A DNA stretch of 14,061 bases from Pseudomonadota bacterium (lineage in GTDB: Bacteria; Pseudomonadota; Alphaproteobacteria; Caulobacterales; Caulobacteraceae). Shown piece after piece: positions 4,843 through 11,214 of this stretch. The stretch is taken from positions 1 through 14,061 of the forward strand of contig JAEXJH010000366.1 in NCBI GenBank assembly GCA_023445955.1. The letters are read 5' to 3'. The notes under the pieces are model-generated. The model was not told the DNA's origin. It worked only from the letters and a program-made list of their open reading frames with translations, and searched no databases. A program made the position numbers and the translations under genes. Numbering within the stretch: the first letter of the stretch is position 1; every line of letters starts with the position of its first letter.

Positions 4843-6183
4843 CTAGCGCGGCGACAGCACCATGCAGGGCATGCGCTTGGCCTTCAGGGCCGAGCAGGCC
4901 TCGCGGGCGGCGTCGGAGGTCAGGCCCTGGAACTGGGCGCGGAACGCCCCGCCGGCGGCGCCTTCGACCGCGCCCTCGGCGTCGGCGACCATCTTGGCGA
5001 AGCGGCTGCGAACCAGCTTCAGCTGGTCGTTGGCCAGCGACTTGGACTTGAACGCGCCGACCTGCACGCCCCATTCGCCCTTCGGCTTCTTGGCGGGGGT
5101 CTTCGCGGCCACGATCTTCGGAGCCGGCTTGGCGGCTTCCTGGGCGCCGCGCAGGGTGGGGGAGACCTTCACCGGCGCCGGCGGGCGCGGGTTGTCGGTC
5201 AGCACGATGCGCAGGCCGGCCTGGTCGCCGTCGCCCTGTTCGACCGAGGGACGCTCGATCGGGCCGGTCGGCTCGTCTTCATAAATGTTGGCGGCGATAG
5301 TGGTGCGCTCGCCCCGCGAGCGACGCTTCATCACGTCGAAGCCCGTCAGCAGCAGGTGTTCCATGTTGTTGTCGCGCCAGGCGGTCGAGGGGCCGCCCAG
5401 GACCACGGCGATCAGGCGACGACCGTCGCGCACGGCCGAGCCGGCGAGGTTGAAGCCCGAGGCGTTGGTGTAGCCGGTCTTCAGGCCGTCGAACCCTTCC
5501 ATGCTGTCCAGCAGGCGGTTGTGGCCTTTGACGTAGTTGCCCCGGAAGTAGAAGCCCTTCACCGAGAAGTACGAATAGTACTGCGGGAAGTCGCGCATGG
5601 TGGCGCGCGACAGGATGGCCAGGTCGCGGGCCGTCGAGATCTGGCGGCTGTCGGGCAGGCCCGAAGCGTTCACGAAGCGGCTGTTGCGCATGCCCAGTTC
5701 CTGACCACGCAGGGTCATCAGGGCGGCGAAGCGCGACTCACTGCCGGCGAGTCGCTCGGCCATGGCCACGGCCACGTCGTTGGCCGACTTCACGGTCATG
5801 GCCTTGATGGCCTCGTCGACCGACAGGCTGTCGCCCGGCGAGATGCCGATCTTGGTCGGGGCCTGGGCCGCCGCGCGGGGCGACATGGTGACCCGATCCG
5901 TCAGCTTCAGGCGGCCTTCGCTCAGCGCCTCGAAGGTCAGGTACAGGGTCATCACCTTGGTCACGGACGCCGGGTAGCGCGGGCTGTCAGCCCTTTTGTC
6001 GTAAAGGACTTCGCCCGAATTGGCGTCGATCACGATCGCCGCGTATTTCGGCTCCTGAGCGTTCAGCTGCAGATAGGGTATGGCCGCCGAAGCCGGGGTC
6101 GGGGCGAGCGCGCCGACGAGGCACGACAACGCCAGGCCGGCGGCGGCGAGCAGGGAGCGGGCGGAGGTAAGCTTGGCGAACAT
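4843..6183 (-). CDS. D-alanyl-D-alanine carboxypeptidase (S11, PBP5/6 type) with C-terminal SPOR domain
   Basis: A secreted or periplasmic penicillin-binding protein that trims the terminal D-Ala from peptidoglycan pentapeptides. The 446 residues begin with a signal peptide (1-33, cleavage likely after ASA, residues 31-33). Catalytic motifs of family S11 are present: SVTK (Ser73 nucleophile, Lys76), SAN (Ser133-Asn135) and KTG (235-237). A Pro/Lys/Ala-rich linker (about 330-368) leads to a SPOR domain (about 370-446, WGVQVGAFKSKSLAN...), which binds denuded glycan strands at division sites. The catalytic-plus-SPOR layout is typical of alphaproteobacterial DacA-like proteins. The ATG at 6183 is chosen because it directly starts the signal peptide; the frame upstream (to 6330) reads as intergenic DNA. 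The ribosome-binding site is weak. Divergent from the phasin gene. Confidence 0.93.
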   Translation of the reverse strand: MFAKLTSARSLLAAAGLALSCLVGALAPTPASAAIPYLQLNAQEPKYAAIVIDANSGEVLYDKRADSPRYPASVTKVMTLYLTFEALSEGRLKLTDRVTMSPRAAAQAPTKIGISPGDSLSVDEAIKAMTVKSANDVAVAMAERLAGSESRFAALMTLRGQELGMRNSRFVNASGLPDSRQISTARDLAILSRATMRDFPQYYSYFSVKGFYFRGNYVKGHNRLLDSMEGFDGLKTGYTNASGFNLAGSAVRDGRRLIAVVLGGPSTAWRDNNMEHLLLTGFDVMKRRSRGERTTIAANIYEDEPTGPIERPSVEQGDGDQAGLRIVLTDNPRPPAPVKVSPTLRGAQEAAKPAPKIVAAKTPAKKPKGEWGVQVGAFKSKSLANDQLKLVRSRFAKMVADAEGAVEGAAGGAFRAQFQGLTSDAAREACSALKAKRMPCMVLSPR

Positions 6184-6330
6184 GAAGCGACGTCCGTCAT
6201 TTGAACTGGGAAGCGGTTGGGCGCCGCGACACGTGTGACCAGTAGCATGATGGAAGCGGCCTTTCGCTAAAGTAAACAACTGGTGAGCGATGTTGCCGCA
6301 GCCGCAAAAATAAGAGGCGCGTGGTTCCAA

Positions 6331-6400
6331 TGCTGCAGCTTGGTCGCTGATGACGTTACGTCATGGTGCGCTGCACAAAATCGTTGACTGCTGCACTGCA
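6331..6400 (+). promoter_or_regulatory. TGC-rich repeats, possible PhaR-type operator region of the phasin gene
   Basis: GCTGCAGC (6332-6339), GTGC-N3-GCAC (6366-6376) and TGCACTGCA (6392-6400) are palindromic or near-palindromic TGC-rich elements; the last overlaps the downstream edge of the TTGACT hexamer. In Paracoccus and Rhodobacter the PHB-responsive repressor PhaR binds CTGC/GCAG-type TGC-rich sites in front of phasin genes. The match here is by motif character, not an exact consensus. Confidence 0.3.
6350..6364. promoter_or_regulatory. Perfect 15-bp palindrome, candidate operator
   Basis: ATGACGT (6350-6356), T (6357), ACGTCAT (6358-6364): the arms are exact reverse complements around a single central base. 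The arms are too close for an RNA hairpin, so a dimeric DNA-binding protein is the natural reading. It lies 140 bp before the phasin ATG and about 167 bp before the carboxypeptidase start, so it could act on either gene. Confidence 0.5.
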
Positions 6401-6503
6401 ACATGAGAGAACCGCGGTGTTCCAAGCGCAGATGGCCGGGTTGCAGCCCGTCCGTTCGCCCCGCTCCGACTTTCGCGTCAGATCCCTCCCCAGGAGACTT
6501 CCC

Positions 6504-6938
6504 ATGGCCGCCGCCGAAACCGTCAAGAACACCGTCGAGCAATACACCGCCGCTTCGAACCAAGCGTTCAAGGACGGCGTCGAGAAGTCGCTGGCCGCCC
6601 TGGCCGAAGCCAACACCCACTCGAAGAAGAACCTGGAAGCCGTCGTCGCTTCGGTGACCGCCGCCACCAAGGGCGCTGAAGCCCTGGGCGCCCAGACCTT
6701 CGCCTACTCGAAGAAGGCCGTGGAAGATCAGGTCGCCGCCGCCAAGTCGCTGGCCGGCGCCAAGAGCGTCCAGGAAGCCATGGAGCTGCAGACCGCTTGG
6801 GCCAAGTCGGCTCTGGAAGCCTACATCGCCCAGGTCAGCAAGGCCTCGGAGATCGTCTCGGCCTCGATCAAGGACTCGGTGAAGCCGCTGAACGAACGCG
6901 CCAGCGCCGCCGTCGAGAAGTTCCAAGCCGCTCGCTAA
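6504..6938 (+). CDS. Phasin family protein (PHB granule-associated)
   Basis: A 144-residue, highly alpha-helical, Ala/Lys/Glu-rich protein of the phasin family (Phasin_2 type). Phasins coat polyhydroxybutyrate granules and control their size and number. The sequence is low in aromatics with heptad-like spacing of Ala, Val and Leu: VEQYTAASNQAFKDGVEKSLAAL near the start, then LGAQTFAYSKKAVEDQVAAAKSLAGAKSVQEAMELQTAWAKSALEAYI (61-108), the characteristic core. The C-terminus VKPLNERASAAVEKFQAAR is also typical. No signal peptide. The start at 6504 is set by AGGAG 7 nt upstream and the usual MAAAET-like N-terminus; an ATG at 6363 in the same frame would include promoter-like DNA and is rejected. 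A strong terminator follows, so it is probably monocistronic and well expressed. Confidence 0.9.
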   Translation: MAAAETVKNTVEQYTAASNQAFKDGVEKSLAALAEANTHSKKNLEAVVASVTAATKGAEALGAQTFAYSKKAVEDQVAAAKSLAGAKSVQEAMELQTAWAKSALEAYIAQVSKASEIVSASIKDSVKPLNERASAAVEKFQAAR

Positions 6939-6961
6939 GCGCTGCTAGAACTGAAGATTGA

Positions 6962-6998
6962 AAGGCTCGGACCGCACGGTCCGGGCCTTTTTTCTTTT
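6962..6998 (+). terminator. Rho-independent terminator after the phasin gene
   Basis: AAGGCTCGGACC (6962-6973) pairs with GGTCCGGGCCTT (6978-6989), with one G-U wobble and a GCAC loop. A T-rich tail follows (six T, C, four T). It is a strong canonical terminator. Confidence 0.93.
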
Positions 6999-7051
6999 GC
7001 CCTCTCAAGACCCGCGTTAAGCATGCCGCACCAGTTCAAGGGAGCGCGTGC

Positions 7052-7513
7052 ATGTCGAAGGTCGAGGAACGTCTGAAGGCGATCGGGATCGAGCTGCCCG
7101 AGCCGGTGGCTCCCGTGGCCAACTACGTGACCTTCGTCCGCACCGGCAACCTCGTGCACATCTCCGGCCAGATCTCGATCGCGCCCGATGGCGGCGTCAA
7201 GGGCACGGTCGGCGTCGACGTCGACCTGGAGACCGCCCAGAAGGCCGCCCGGCTGTGCGGCGTCAACCTGCTGGCCCAGATGAAGGCCGCCTGCGAGGGC
7301 GACCTGGACCGCGTCGTCCGCGTCGTGAAGCTGGGCGGCTTCGTCCAGGCCGGTCCCGACTTCATCGACATCCCCAAGGTCATCAACGGCTGCTCGGACC
7401 TGATGGTCGAGGTGCTGGGTGACGCCGGTCGCCACGCCCGCTCGGCGGTGGGCGTCTACAAGCTGCCCCTCGGCTTTGCGGTCGAGGTGGACGCGGTGGT
7501 GGAGATCGCCTGA
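7052..7513 (+). CDS. RidA/YjgF/UK114-family protein
   Basis: A 153-residue member of the RidA superfamily, whose best-known members hydrolyse reactive enamine/imine intermediates from PLP enzymes. It belongs to the longer YjgF_like_1-type branch (about 150 residues, against about 130 for archetypal RidA). Seen are LVHISGQISIAPDGGVKGTVG (34-54), ETAQKAARLCGVNLLAQMK (60-78), a central VVRVVKLGGFVQAGPDF segment, and DAGRHARSAVGV, with Arg130 at the position of the RidA catalytic Arg that binds the substrate carboxylate. AAGGGAG lies 7 nt before the ATG. Its TGA overlaps the ATG of the next gene by one base (TGATG), so the three genes 7052-9464 look translationally coupled. Deaminase activity of this branch is not established, hence no symbol. 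Confidence 0.9.
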   Translation: MSKVEERLKAIGIELPEPVAPVANYVTFVRTGNLVHISGQISIAPDGGVKGTVGVDVDLETAQKAARLCGVNLLAQMKAACEGDLDRVVRVVKLGGFVQAGPDFIDIPKVINGCSDLMVEVLGDAGRHARSAVGVYKLPLGFAVEVDAVVEIA

Positions 7514-8286
7514 TGCGCTCGCGCGAACGCCCCTCGACCGATGTCTTCGGCGAGGCGTGGGAGCGCCTGTTCGATCCGCCGGTGGCCCATCGCGGCCTCT
7601 GGACCCCTGACGGCGCGCCGGAGAACAGCCTGGCCGCCTTCCAGGCCGCCTGCGCGGGCGGCTATGGCATCGAGCTGGACGTCCAGCTGACCGCCGACGG
7701 CGAGGCGGTGGTCTTCCACGACGAGCGCCTGGAGCGGATGACTGGCCGGGAAGGGCGCCTGCGCGATCACTCCGCCGCCGAACTGGCGACCTTTGCGCTG
7801 AAGGGGACCGACGAGACCATCCCGACGCTCGCCGACACCCTGACCATGATCGGCCACCGCGCCATGGTCTTCATCGAGCTGAAGACGCCGTTCGGCGATG
7901 TCGGGCCGCTGGAGAAGCGGGTCACCGACGTGCTGGTCGACCACAACGGCCCGACCGCCGTCATCGGTTTCAATCCGTACTCACACGCTTGGTTCGCCGA
8001 CCATCACCCGCAGATCCTGCGCGGCTTGGACAGCTATAGCTGGAACGACGAGGGCGCCCGCAAACTCGCCCCCGAAATGCGCAAGTCGCTGGCGGCGCTG
8101 GAGCAGGTCGAGCTGGCGCGCCCTGATTTCCTGGCCTTGGGCCTGGACATGTTGCCCAGCCCGCGCGCCGACCTATATCGCGCCAAGGGCATGCCGATCA
8201 TCGCATGGACGGTCCGCAGCCCCGACCAGTGGGAAGGCGTGCAGGACCATTGCGACAACCTGATCTTCGAGGGCTTCACGGCGTGA
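7513..8286 (+). CDS. Glycerophosphodiester phosphodiesterase family protein (cytoplasmic type)
   Basis: A 257-residue TIM-barrel protein of the GDPD family, which splits glycerophosphodiesters such as glycerophosphoglycerol into glycerol-3-phosphate and an alcohol. The metal and catalytic signature is intact: His26-Arg27-Gly28, Glu37-Asn38-Ser39 (PENSLAAF), Glu54 and Asp56 (GIELDVQLTADGEAVVFHD), His69-Asp70, and Glu122/Lys124 in FIELK. The C-terminal AWTVRSPDQW contains the conserved Trp of the family. No signal peptide, so it is likely cytoplasmic, as UgpQ is. It is shorter than periplasmic GlpQ. The start overlaps the ridA-like stop by one base and the end overlaps the GNAT start by four. 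Exact substrate is not determined. Confidence 0.92.
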   Translation: MRSRERPSTDVFGEAWERLFDPPVAHRGLWTPDGAPENSLAAFQAACAGGYGIELDVQLTADGEAVVFHDERLERMTGREGRLRDHSAAELATFALKGTDETIPTLADTLTMIGHRAMVFIELKTPFGDVGPLEKRVTDVLVDHNGPTAVIGFNPYSHAWFADHHPQILRGLDSYSWNDEGARKLAPEMRKSLAALEQVELARPDFLALGLDMLPSPRADLYRAKGMPIIAWTVRSPDQWEGVQDHCDNLIFEGFTA

Positions 8287-9464
8287 CTTCAGTCCAGTCG
8301 GCGGTTCGCGTCCATCGCGAGATCACCGATATCGGCGAGGACGCCTGGGACGCCTGCGCCGCCCCCACCGGCGACCCGTTCGTCAGCTACGACTTCCTGT
8401 CGATCCTGGAAGAGAGCGGCTGCGTCTCCGCCCGGACCGGCTGGGCCGCACATCATCTGTCGGTGCTGGACGACAACAACGTCGTGGCGGGCGTCATGCC
8501 GCTCTATCTGAAGTCCCACAGCCAGGGCGAATACGTCTTCGATCACGCCTGGGCCGACGCCTACGAGCGGGCCGGCGGGCAGTACTATCCCAAGCTCCAG
8601 TGTTCCTCGCCGTTTTCGCCGGTGACGGGCTCGCGGCTGATCGTGCGGCCGGATGTCGATGTCGACGAGGGGCGCATGGCCTTGCTGGGCGGCGCCTTGA
8701 CCCTGTGCCAGCGGCTGGAGGCCTCGTCACTGCACGTGACCTTCCCGCTGCAGGACGAGTGGGACTGGATGGGGCAGCGTGGCATGCTGCTGCGCCAGGA
8801 CCAGCAGTACCACTGGGAGAACCGAGGCTACGCGACCTTCGACGACTTCCTGGCCGCGCTGTCGGCCAACCGCCGCAAGACCATCCGCCGTGAGCGCCGC
8901 GACGCCCAGGACGGGCTCGAGATCGTCGCGCTGACGGGCGATGAGCTGACCGAAGCGCACTGGGACGCCTTCTTCGGCTTCTACATGGACACCGGCTCGC
9001 GCAAGTGGGGCCGGCCGTATTTGAACCGCCGCTTCTTCTCGCTGCTGCAGGAGCGGATGGCCGACAAGGTGCTGTTGATCATGGCCCGTCGTCCTGGAGG
9101 CCCCTGGATCGCCGGCGCGCTGAACCTGCTGGGGCGCGACTGCCTCTACGGCCGCCATTGGGGCTGCACCGAGGACGTGCCGTTCCTCCACTTCGAGCTC
9201 TGCTACTACCAGGCCATTGAGCACGCGATCCGGCTGGGCCTGCCGCGCGTCGAGGCCGGCGCGCAGGGCCAGCACAAGATCGCGCGCGGGTATCTGCCCA
9301 GCGCGGTCTATTCCGCGCACTGGATCGCCGACCCGGCCCTGCGCGAGCCGGTGGCCCGCTACCTGGAGCGGGAACGCGAGGCGGTCGAGCACGACATCGA
9401 GATGCTGACGGAAGAGTTCTCGCCCTTCCGTCATGCACCGGATCCGCGCCGCGATGAGCGCTAG
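8283..9464 (+). CDS. DUF482 / FemAB-like GNAT-fold N-acyltransferase
   Basis: A 393-residue protein of the DUF482 family (COG3146, described as a predicted peptidoglycan- or amino-acyl-related N-acyltransferase with a GNAT fold). Diagnostic stretches are GDPFVSYDFLSILEESGCVS (30-49), YYPKLQCSSPFSPVTG (101-116), HWENRGYATFDDFLAALSANRRKTIRRERR (177-206), the GSRKWGRPYLNRRFF block (238-252), HFELCYYQAIEHAI (303-316) and GAQGQHKIARGYLP (326-339). I chose the GTG at 8283: it overlaps the preceding stop as GTGA, has GAGGG about 9 nt upstream, and gives the family length. An ATG at 8205 in frame would bury 26 residues inside the GDPD gene. The acyl donor and acceptor are unknown. It ends in a hairpin shared with the convergent stress gene. 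Confidence 0.9.
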   Translation: MTSVQSAVRVHREITDIGEDAWDACAAPTGDPFVSYDFLSILEESGCVSARTGWAAHHLSVLDDNNVVAGVMPLYLKSHSQGEYVFDHAWADAYERAGGQYYPKLQCSSPFSPVTGSRLIVRPDVDVDEGRMALLGGALTLCQRLEASSLHVTFPLQDEWDWMGQRGMLLRQDQQYHWENRGYATFDDFLAALSANRRKTIRRERRDAQDGLEIVALTGDELTEAHWDAFFGFYMDTGSRKWGRPYLNRRFFSLLQERMADKVLLIMARRPGGPWIAGALNLLGRDCLYGRHWGCTEDVPFLHFELCYYQAIEHAIRLGLPRVEAGAQGQHKIARGYLPSAVYSAHWIADPALREPVARYLEREREAVEHDIEMLTEEFSPFRHAPDPRRDER

Positions 9465-9477
9465 CGAGAGGCGCTAG
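9461..9477. terminator. Small hairpin holding both convergent stop codons
   Basis: CTAGCG (9461-9466) and CGCTAG (9472-9477) form a 6-bp stem with a 5-nt loop. The left arm contains the TAG of the GNAT gene (9462-9464) and the right arm the complement of the TAG of the minus-strand stress gene (9474-9476). Only 9 bp separate the two stops and there is no T-tract. A function is inferred. Confidence 0.35.
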
Positions 9478-9962
9478 TTCAGTCGCACCTCGCCAACCTT
9501 GTCCTTGTATTCGCGCTTGGGGTCGGCGCCGAGCATCAGCTTCACGCCGGCGAACAGGCTGTTCTCGTTCAGCCAGATCTGGGCGTCGGCCGGCTCGAAG
9601 CGCAGCAGGCGCAGCTTGGGATCGTCCTTGCCCTCGAACCAGGCGGCGATGAAGGGGTTCCAGAGGCGATCGATCGTCTCGCGGTCAGTGTCGATCCGCA
9701 AGGTTCCGTCGACCGCGGCGAAGACGTGGTGACCCTTGTCCTGGAAATGGATGAAGGCGTCACGGCCCTGCTGATCCAACGAATGGATCAGATCGGTCTC
9801 CGACGAGGTGAAGATCCAGATCGGCCCGGAATGGTCGCCCTCGATCAGGGCGGTCATCGGCTGGGCGCGGCCGCCGTCGACGTCGGGCAGGCCCAGCATC
9901 ACGGTGCGGTCGGACTTGAGCGCTTTCCAGAACTTGGCGGTGAGATCGGCTTCGTTGGACAT
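9474..9962 (-). CDS. General stress protein 26 family (pyridoxamine-5'-phosphate-oxidase-like FMN-binding fold)
   Basis: A 162-residue split-barrel protein of the COG3871/Pyrid_ox_like family, members of which bind flavin and are induced by general stress. Family marks include DLTAKFWKALKSDRTVMLGLP at the N-terminus, PMTALIEGDHSGPIWIFTSSETDLIHSL (35-62), HFQDKGHHVFAAVDGTLRI (72-90), LWNPFIAAWFEGKDDPKLRLLRFEP (100-124) and AQIWLNENSL. Its enzymatic reaction is not settled for the family. The ATG at 9962 is supported by an AGGGAG ribosome-binding site (plus-strand 9971-9976). An EcfG-type promoter lies immediately upstream, fitting a general-stress role. It converges with the GNAT gene at its 3' end and is preceded on the same strand by the DUF4287 gene, 92 bp away. 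Confidence 0.9.
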   Translation of the reverse strand: MSNEADLTAKFWKALKSDRTVMLGLPDVDGGRAQPMTALIEGDHSGPIWIFTSSETDLIHSLDQQGRDAFIHFQDKGHHVFAAVDGTLRIDTDRETIDRLWNPFIAAWFEGKDDPKLRLLRFEPADAQIWLNENSLFAGVKLMLGADPKREYKDKVGEVRLN

Positions 9963-9988
9963 GGTGGGTCTCCCTGAGGTGAGAGACC

Positions 9989-10013
9989 AACGGCGGCCGG
10001 GGAGGGGCGTTCC
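9989..10013 (-). promoter_or_regulatory. EcfG/SigT-type general stress response promoter
   Basis: Read on the minus strand, GGAAC (10013-10009) is followed by exactly 16 nt and then CGTT (9992-9989). This is the published EcfG consensus (GGAAC-N16/17-CGTT) used by the alphaproteobacterial general stress sigma factor, SigT in Caulobacter. It points at the stress-protein ATG at 9962, leaving room for a transcription start near 9981 and the AGGGAG ribosome-binding site. Match quality, spacing, orientation and the gene's family all agree. Confidence 0.78.
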
Positions 10014-10054
10014 TAGGGTGGAGGTTGGGTGCGGAAGAGGAGCGCTCAGTCTGC

Positions 10055-10636
10055 CTAGGACCGTTCCCACGCCGCCTTCAGCAACGCCTTGACCTTGTCA
10101 TCGACCTCGTCCGGCGACGCCAGCGGCAGCTTGGCCTTCAGACGTTCGGACCAGCCTTCGTTCTTGGGCTCCAGCAGGCCCGGAGCGGCGTCCGGCTCGA
10201 CCGCCAGGCCCAGCATCGCCGTGGCGCCCTTGATCGGCTTCAACGCCGCGAACTGCGACTTCCGCGACCACGCCGTGAAGCCCTTGCGCTGGCCGGTGAC
10301 CAGGCCTTCGAAGTCGGCGACGGCGGCCTCGACCGCTTCCAGGATCGCCAGGGCGGCCGGGTCGGTCCACAGCGTCGCGCGCAGGCCGTCGGCGTCGTCC
10401 CAGCCCATCTGCGAGGGGAAGGCGACCCCGAAGATGGCGGCGGCGCGGTTCTGGCCGATGCCATAGGTCGCCTTCAGCCAGTCGGTGCGGGCGCGGGGCT
10501 TGGTCTCCTGGCACTCGCGACGGACGATCTCGACCCATTCGTCCAGGGTCTTGCCGGTCTCGCGCTCCAGATTGGCCTTGATCGAGGCGAACCACTTCTG
10601 CTGCTGCTCGGTCAGGCCCTGAGGTGTCGTGTCCAT
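10055..10636 (-). CDS. DUF4287 / DUF5655 domain protein
   Basis: A 193-residue protein of unknown function. The N-terminal part (about 10-70) fits DUF4287: QQKWFASIKANLERETGKTLDEWVEIVR, then RTDWLKATYGIGQNRAAAI. The C-terminal part (about 90-190) fits DUF5655: a helix-rich stretch followed by KGFTAWSRKSQFAALKPIKGATAMLGLAVEP and a Lys-rich end. The DUF4287-DUF5655 pairing is common in actinobacteria and alphaproteobacteria. It is cytoplasmic, without signal or membrane segments. I chose the ATG at 10636 with a G-rich GGGGGA sequence about 11 nt upstream; ATGs at 10648 and 10669 are alternatives. It is divergent from the HIT gene, with 53 bp between the chosen starts. It may share transcription with the stress gene, though the latter has its own promoter. 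Confidence 0.85.
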   Translation of the reverse strand: MDTTPQGLTEQQQKWFASIKANLERETGKTLDEWVEIVRRECQETKPRARTDWLKATYGIGQNRAAAIFGVAFPSQMGWDDADGLRATLWTDPAALAILEAVEAAVADFEGLVTGQRKGFTAWSRKSQFAALKPIKGATAMLGLAVEPDAAPGLLEPKNEGWSERLKAKLPLASPDEVDDKVKALLKAAWERS

Positions 10637-10689
10637 GGTTGCGCGCATCCCCCGGTTTGCTACGACCATCCCGTCAAAGGGAGACGGTC

Positions 10690-11124
10690 ATGAGCCTCGA
10701 CGGACGCTACGACGCCGACAACATCTTCGCCAAGATCATCCGTGGCGAGATCCCCAGCGTGAAGGTGTTCGAGGACGACCAGGTCCTGGCCTTCATGGAC
10801 GTGTTCCCGCAGTCGCGCGGCCACGTTCTGGTGATTTCCAAGACGTCGACGGCCCGCAACCTGCTTGATGCCGAGCCCAAGACCCTGGGCCGCCTGATCG
10901 GCGCCACCCAGAAGGTCGCCACGGCGGTGGTCTCGGCTCTGAAGCCCGACGGCGTGGTCGTCACCCAGTTCAACGGCGCGCCCGCCGGCCAGACGATCTT
11001 CCACCTGCACTTCCACGTCATCCCCCGCTACGAGGGCGAGGCGCTGGGCCGTCACGGCGAGGGCGGCATGGCCGATGTGGAAGCGCTGAAGGCCCTGGCG
11101 ACGCAGGTTTCGGCGGCGCTTTAG
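10690..11124 (+). CDS. HIT-family (Hint-like) nucleotide hydrolase/transferase
   Basis: A 144-residue histidine-triad protein, related to Hint/HinT enzymes that hydrolyse nucleoside phosphoramidates and aminoacyl-adenylates. It begins with DNIFAKIIRGEIPSVKVFEDDQVLAFMDVFPQSRGHVLVISK (10-51), the canonical HIT N-terminal half, and has the triad His105-Leu-His107-Phe-His109-Val-Ile near the C-terminus. By homology with Hint, His107 is the nucleophile. Length is that of a normal single-domain HIT protein. The start at 10690 is set by AAAGGGAG (10676-10683) 6 nt upstream; in-frame upstream codons to 10624 overlap the divergent gene and are rejected. No terminator is evident before the BLUF gene, 90 bp downstream, so co-transcription is possible. 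Confidence 0.95.
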   Translation: MSLDGRYDADNIFAKIIRGEIPSVKVFEDDQVLAFMDVFPQSRGHVLVISKTSTARNLLDAEPKTLGRLIGATQKVATAVVSALKPDGVVVTQFNGAPAGQTIFHLHFHVIPRYEGEALGRHGEGGMADVEALKALATQVSAAL

Positions 11125-11214
11125 GCGGTTCGAAATCCAGGGTCGGGTATCAGGCCGAGGGCGCGTGACGAATCCCGTACTGACGCCTTTGACGTCGATG
11201 TTGCGGAGTGCGCC

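Larger units (their letters stand above)
6184..6503. promoter_or_regulatory. Divergent control region between the carboxypeptidase and phasin genes
   Basis: This 320-bp stretch separates two divergent genes and holds no gene of its own. In-frame extensions from both sides read as noncoding sequence. It contains the palindrome at 6350-6364, TGC-rich repeats between 6331 and 6400, a TTGACT -35-like hexamer at 6384-6389 pointing to the phasin gene, and AGGAG (6492-6496) 7 nt before the phasin ATG. No confident -10 was found on either strand. Confidence 0.5.

Noticed and set aside
5356..6204. Long plus-strand open frame opposite the carboxypeptidase
   Set aside because: Antisense shadow; repetitive Gly/His/Arg/Val composition typical of such frames.
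6184..6330. 49-residue N-terminal extension of the carboxypeptidase
   Set aside because: It would bury the signal peptide, and its sequence is unlike any S11 protein.
6400..6440. EcfG-type promoter toward the carboxypeptidase (minus-strand GGAAC near 6420)
   Set aside because: The following GTT is at the wrong spacing and CGTT is absent.
6363..6503. Upstream ATG extending the phasin by 47 residues
   Set aside because: The extension runs through promoter-like and TGC-rich repeat DNA and lacks phasin character; AGGAG supports 6504.
8205..8282. ATG at 8205 for the DUF482 protein
   Set aside because: It would overlap the phosphodiesterase gene by over 80 bp; GTG at 8283 gives the usual GTGA coupling.
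9963..10070. 36-residue extension of the stress protein
   Set aside because: It covers the EcfG promoter and ribosome-binding site and reads Pro/Gly/Leu-rich without family similarity.
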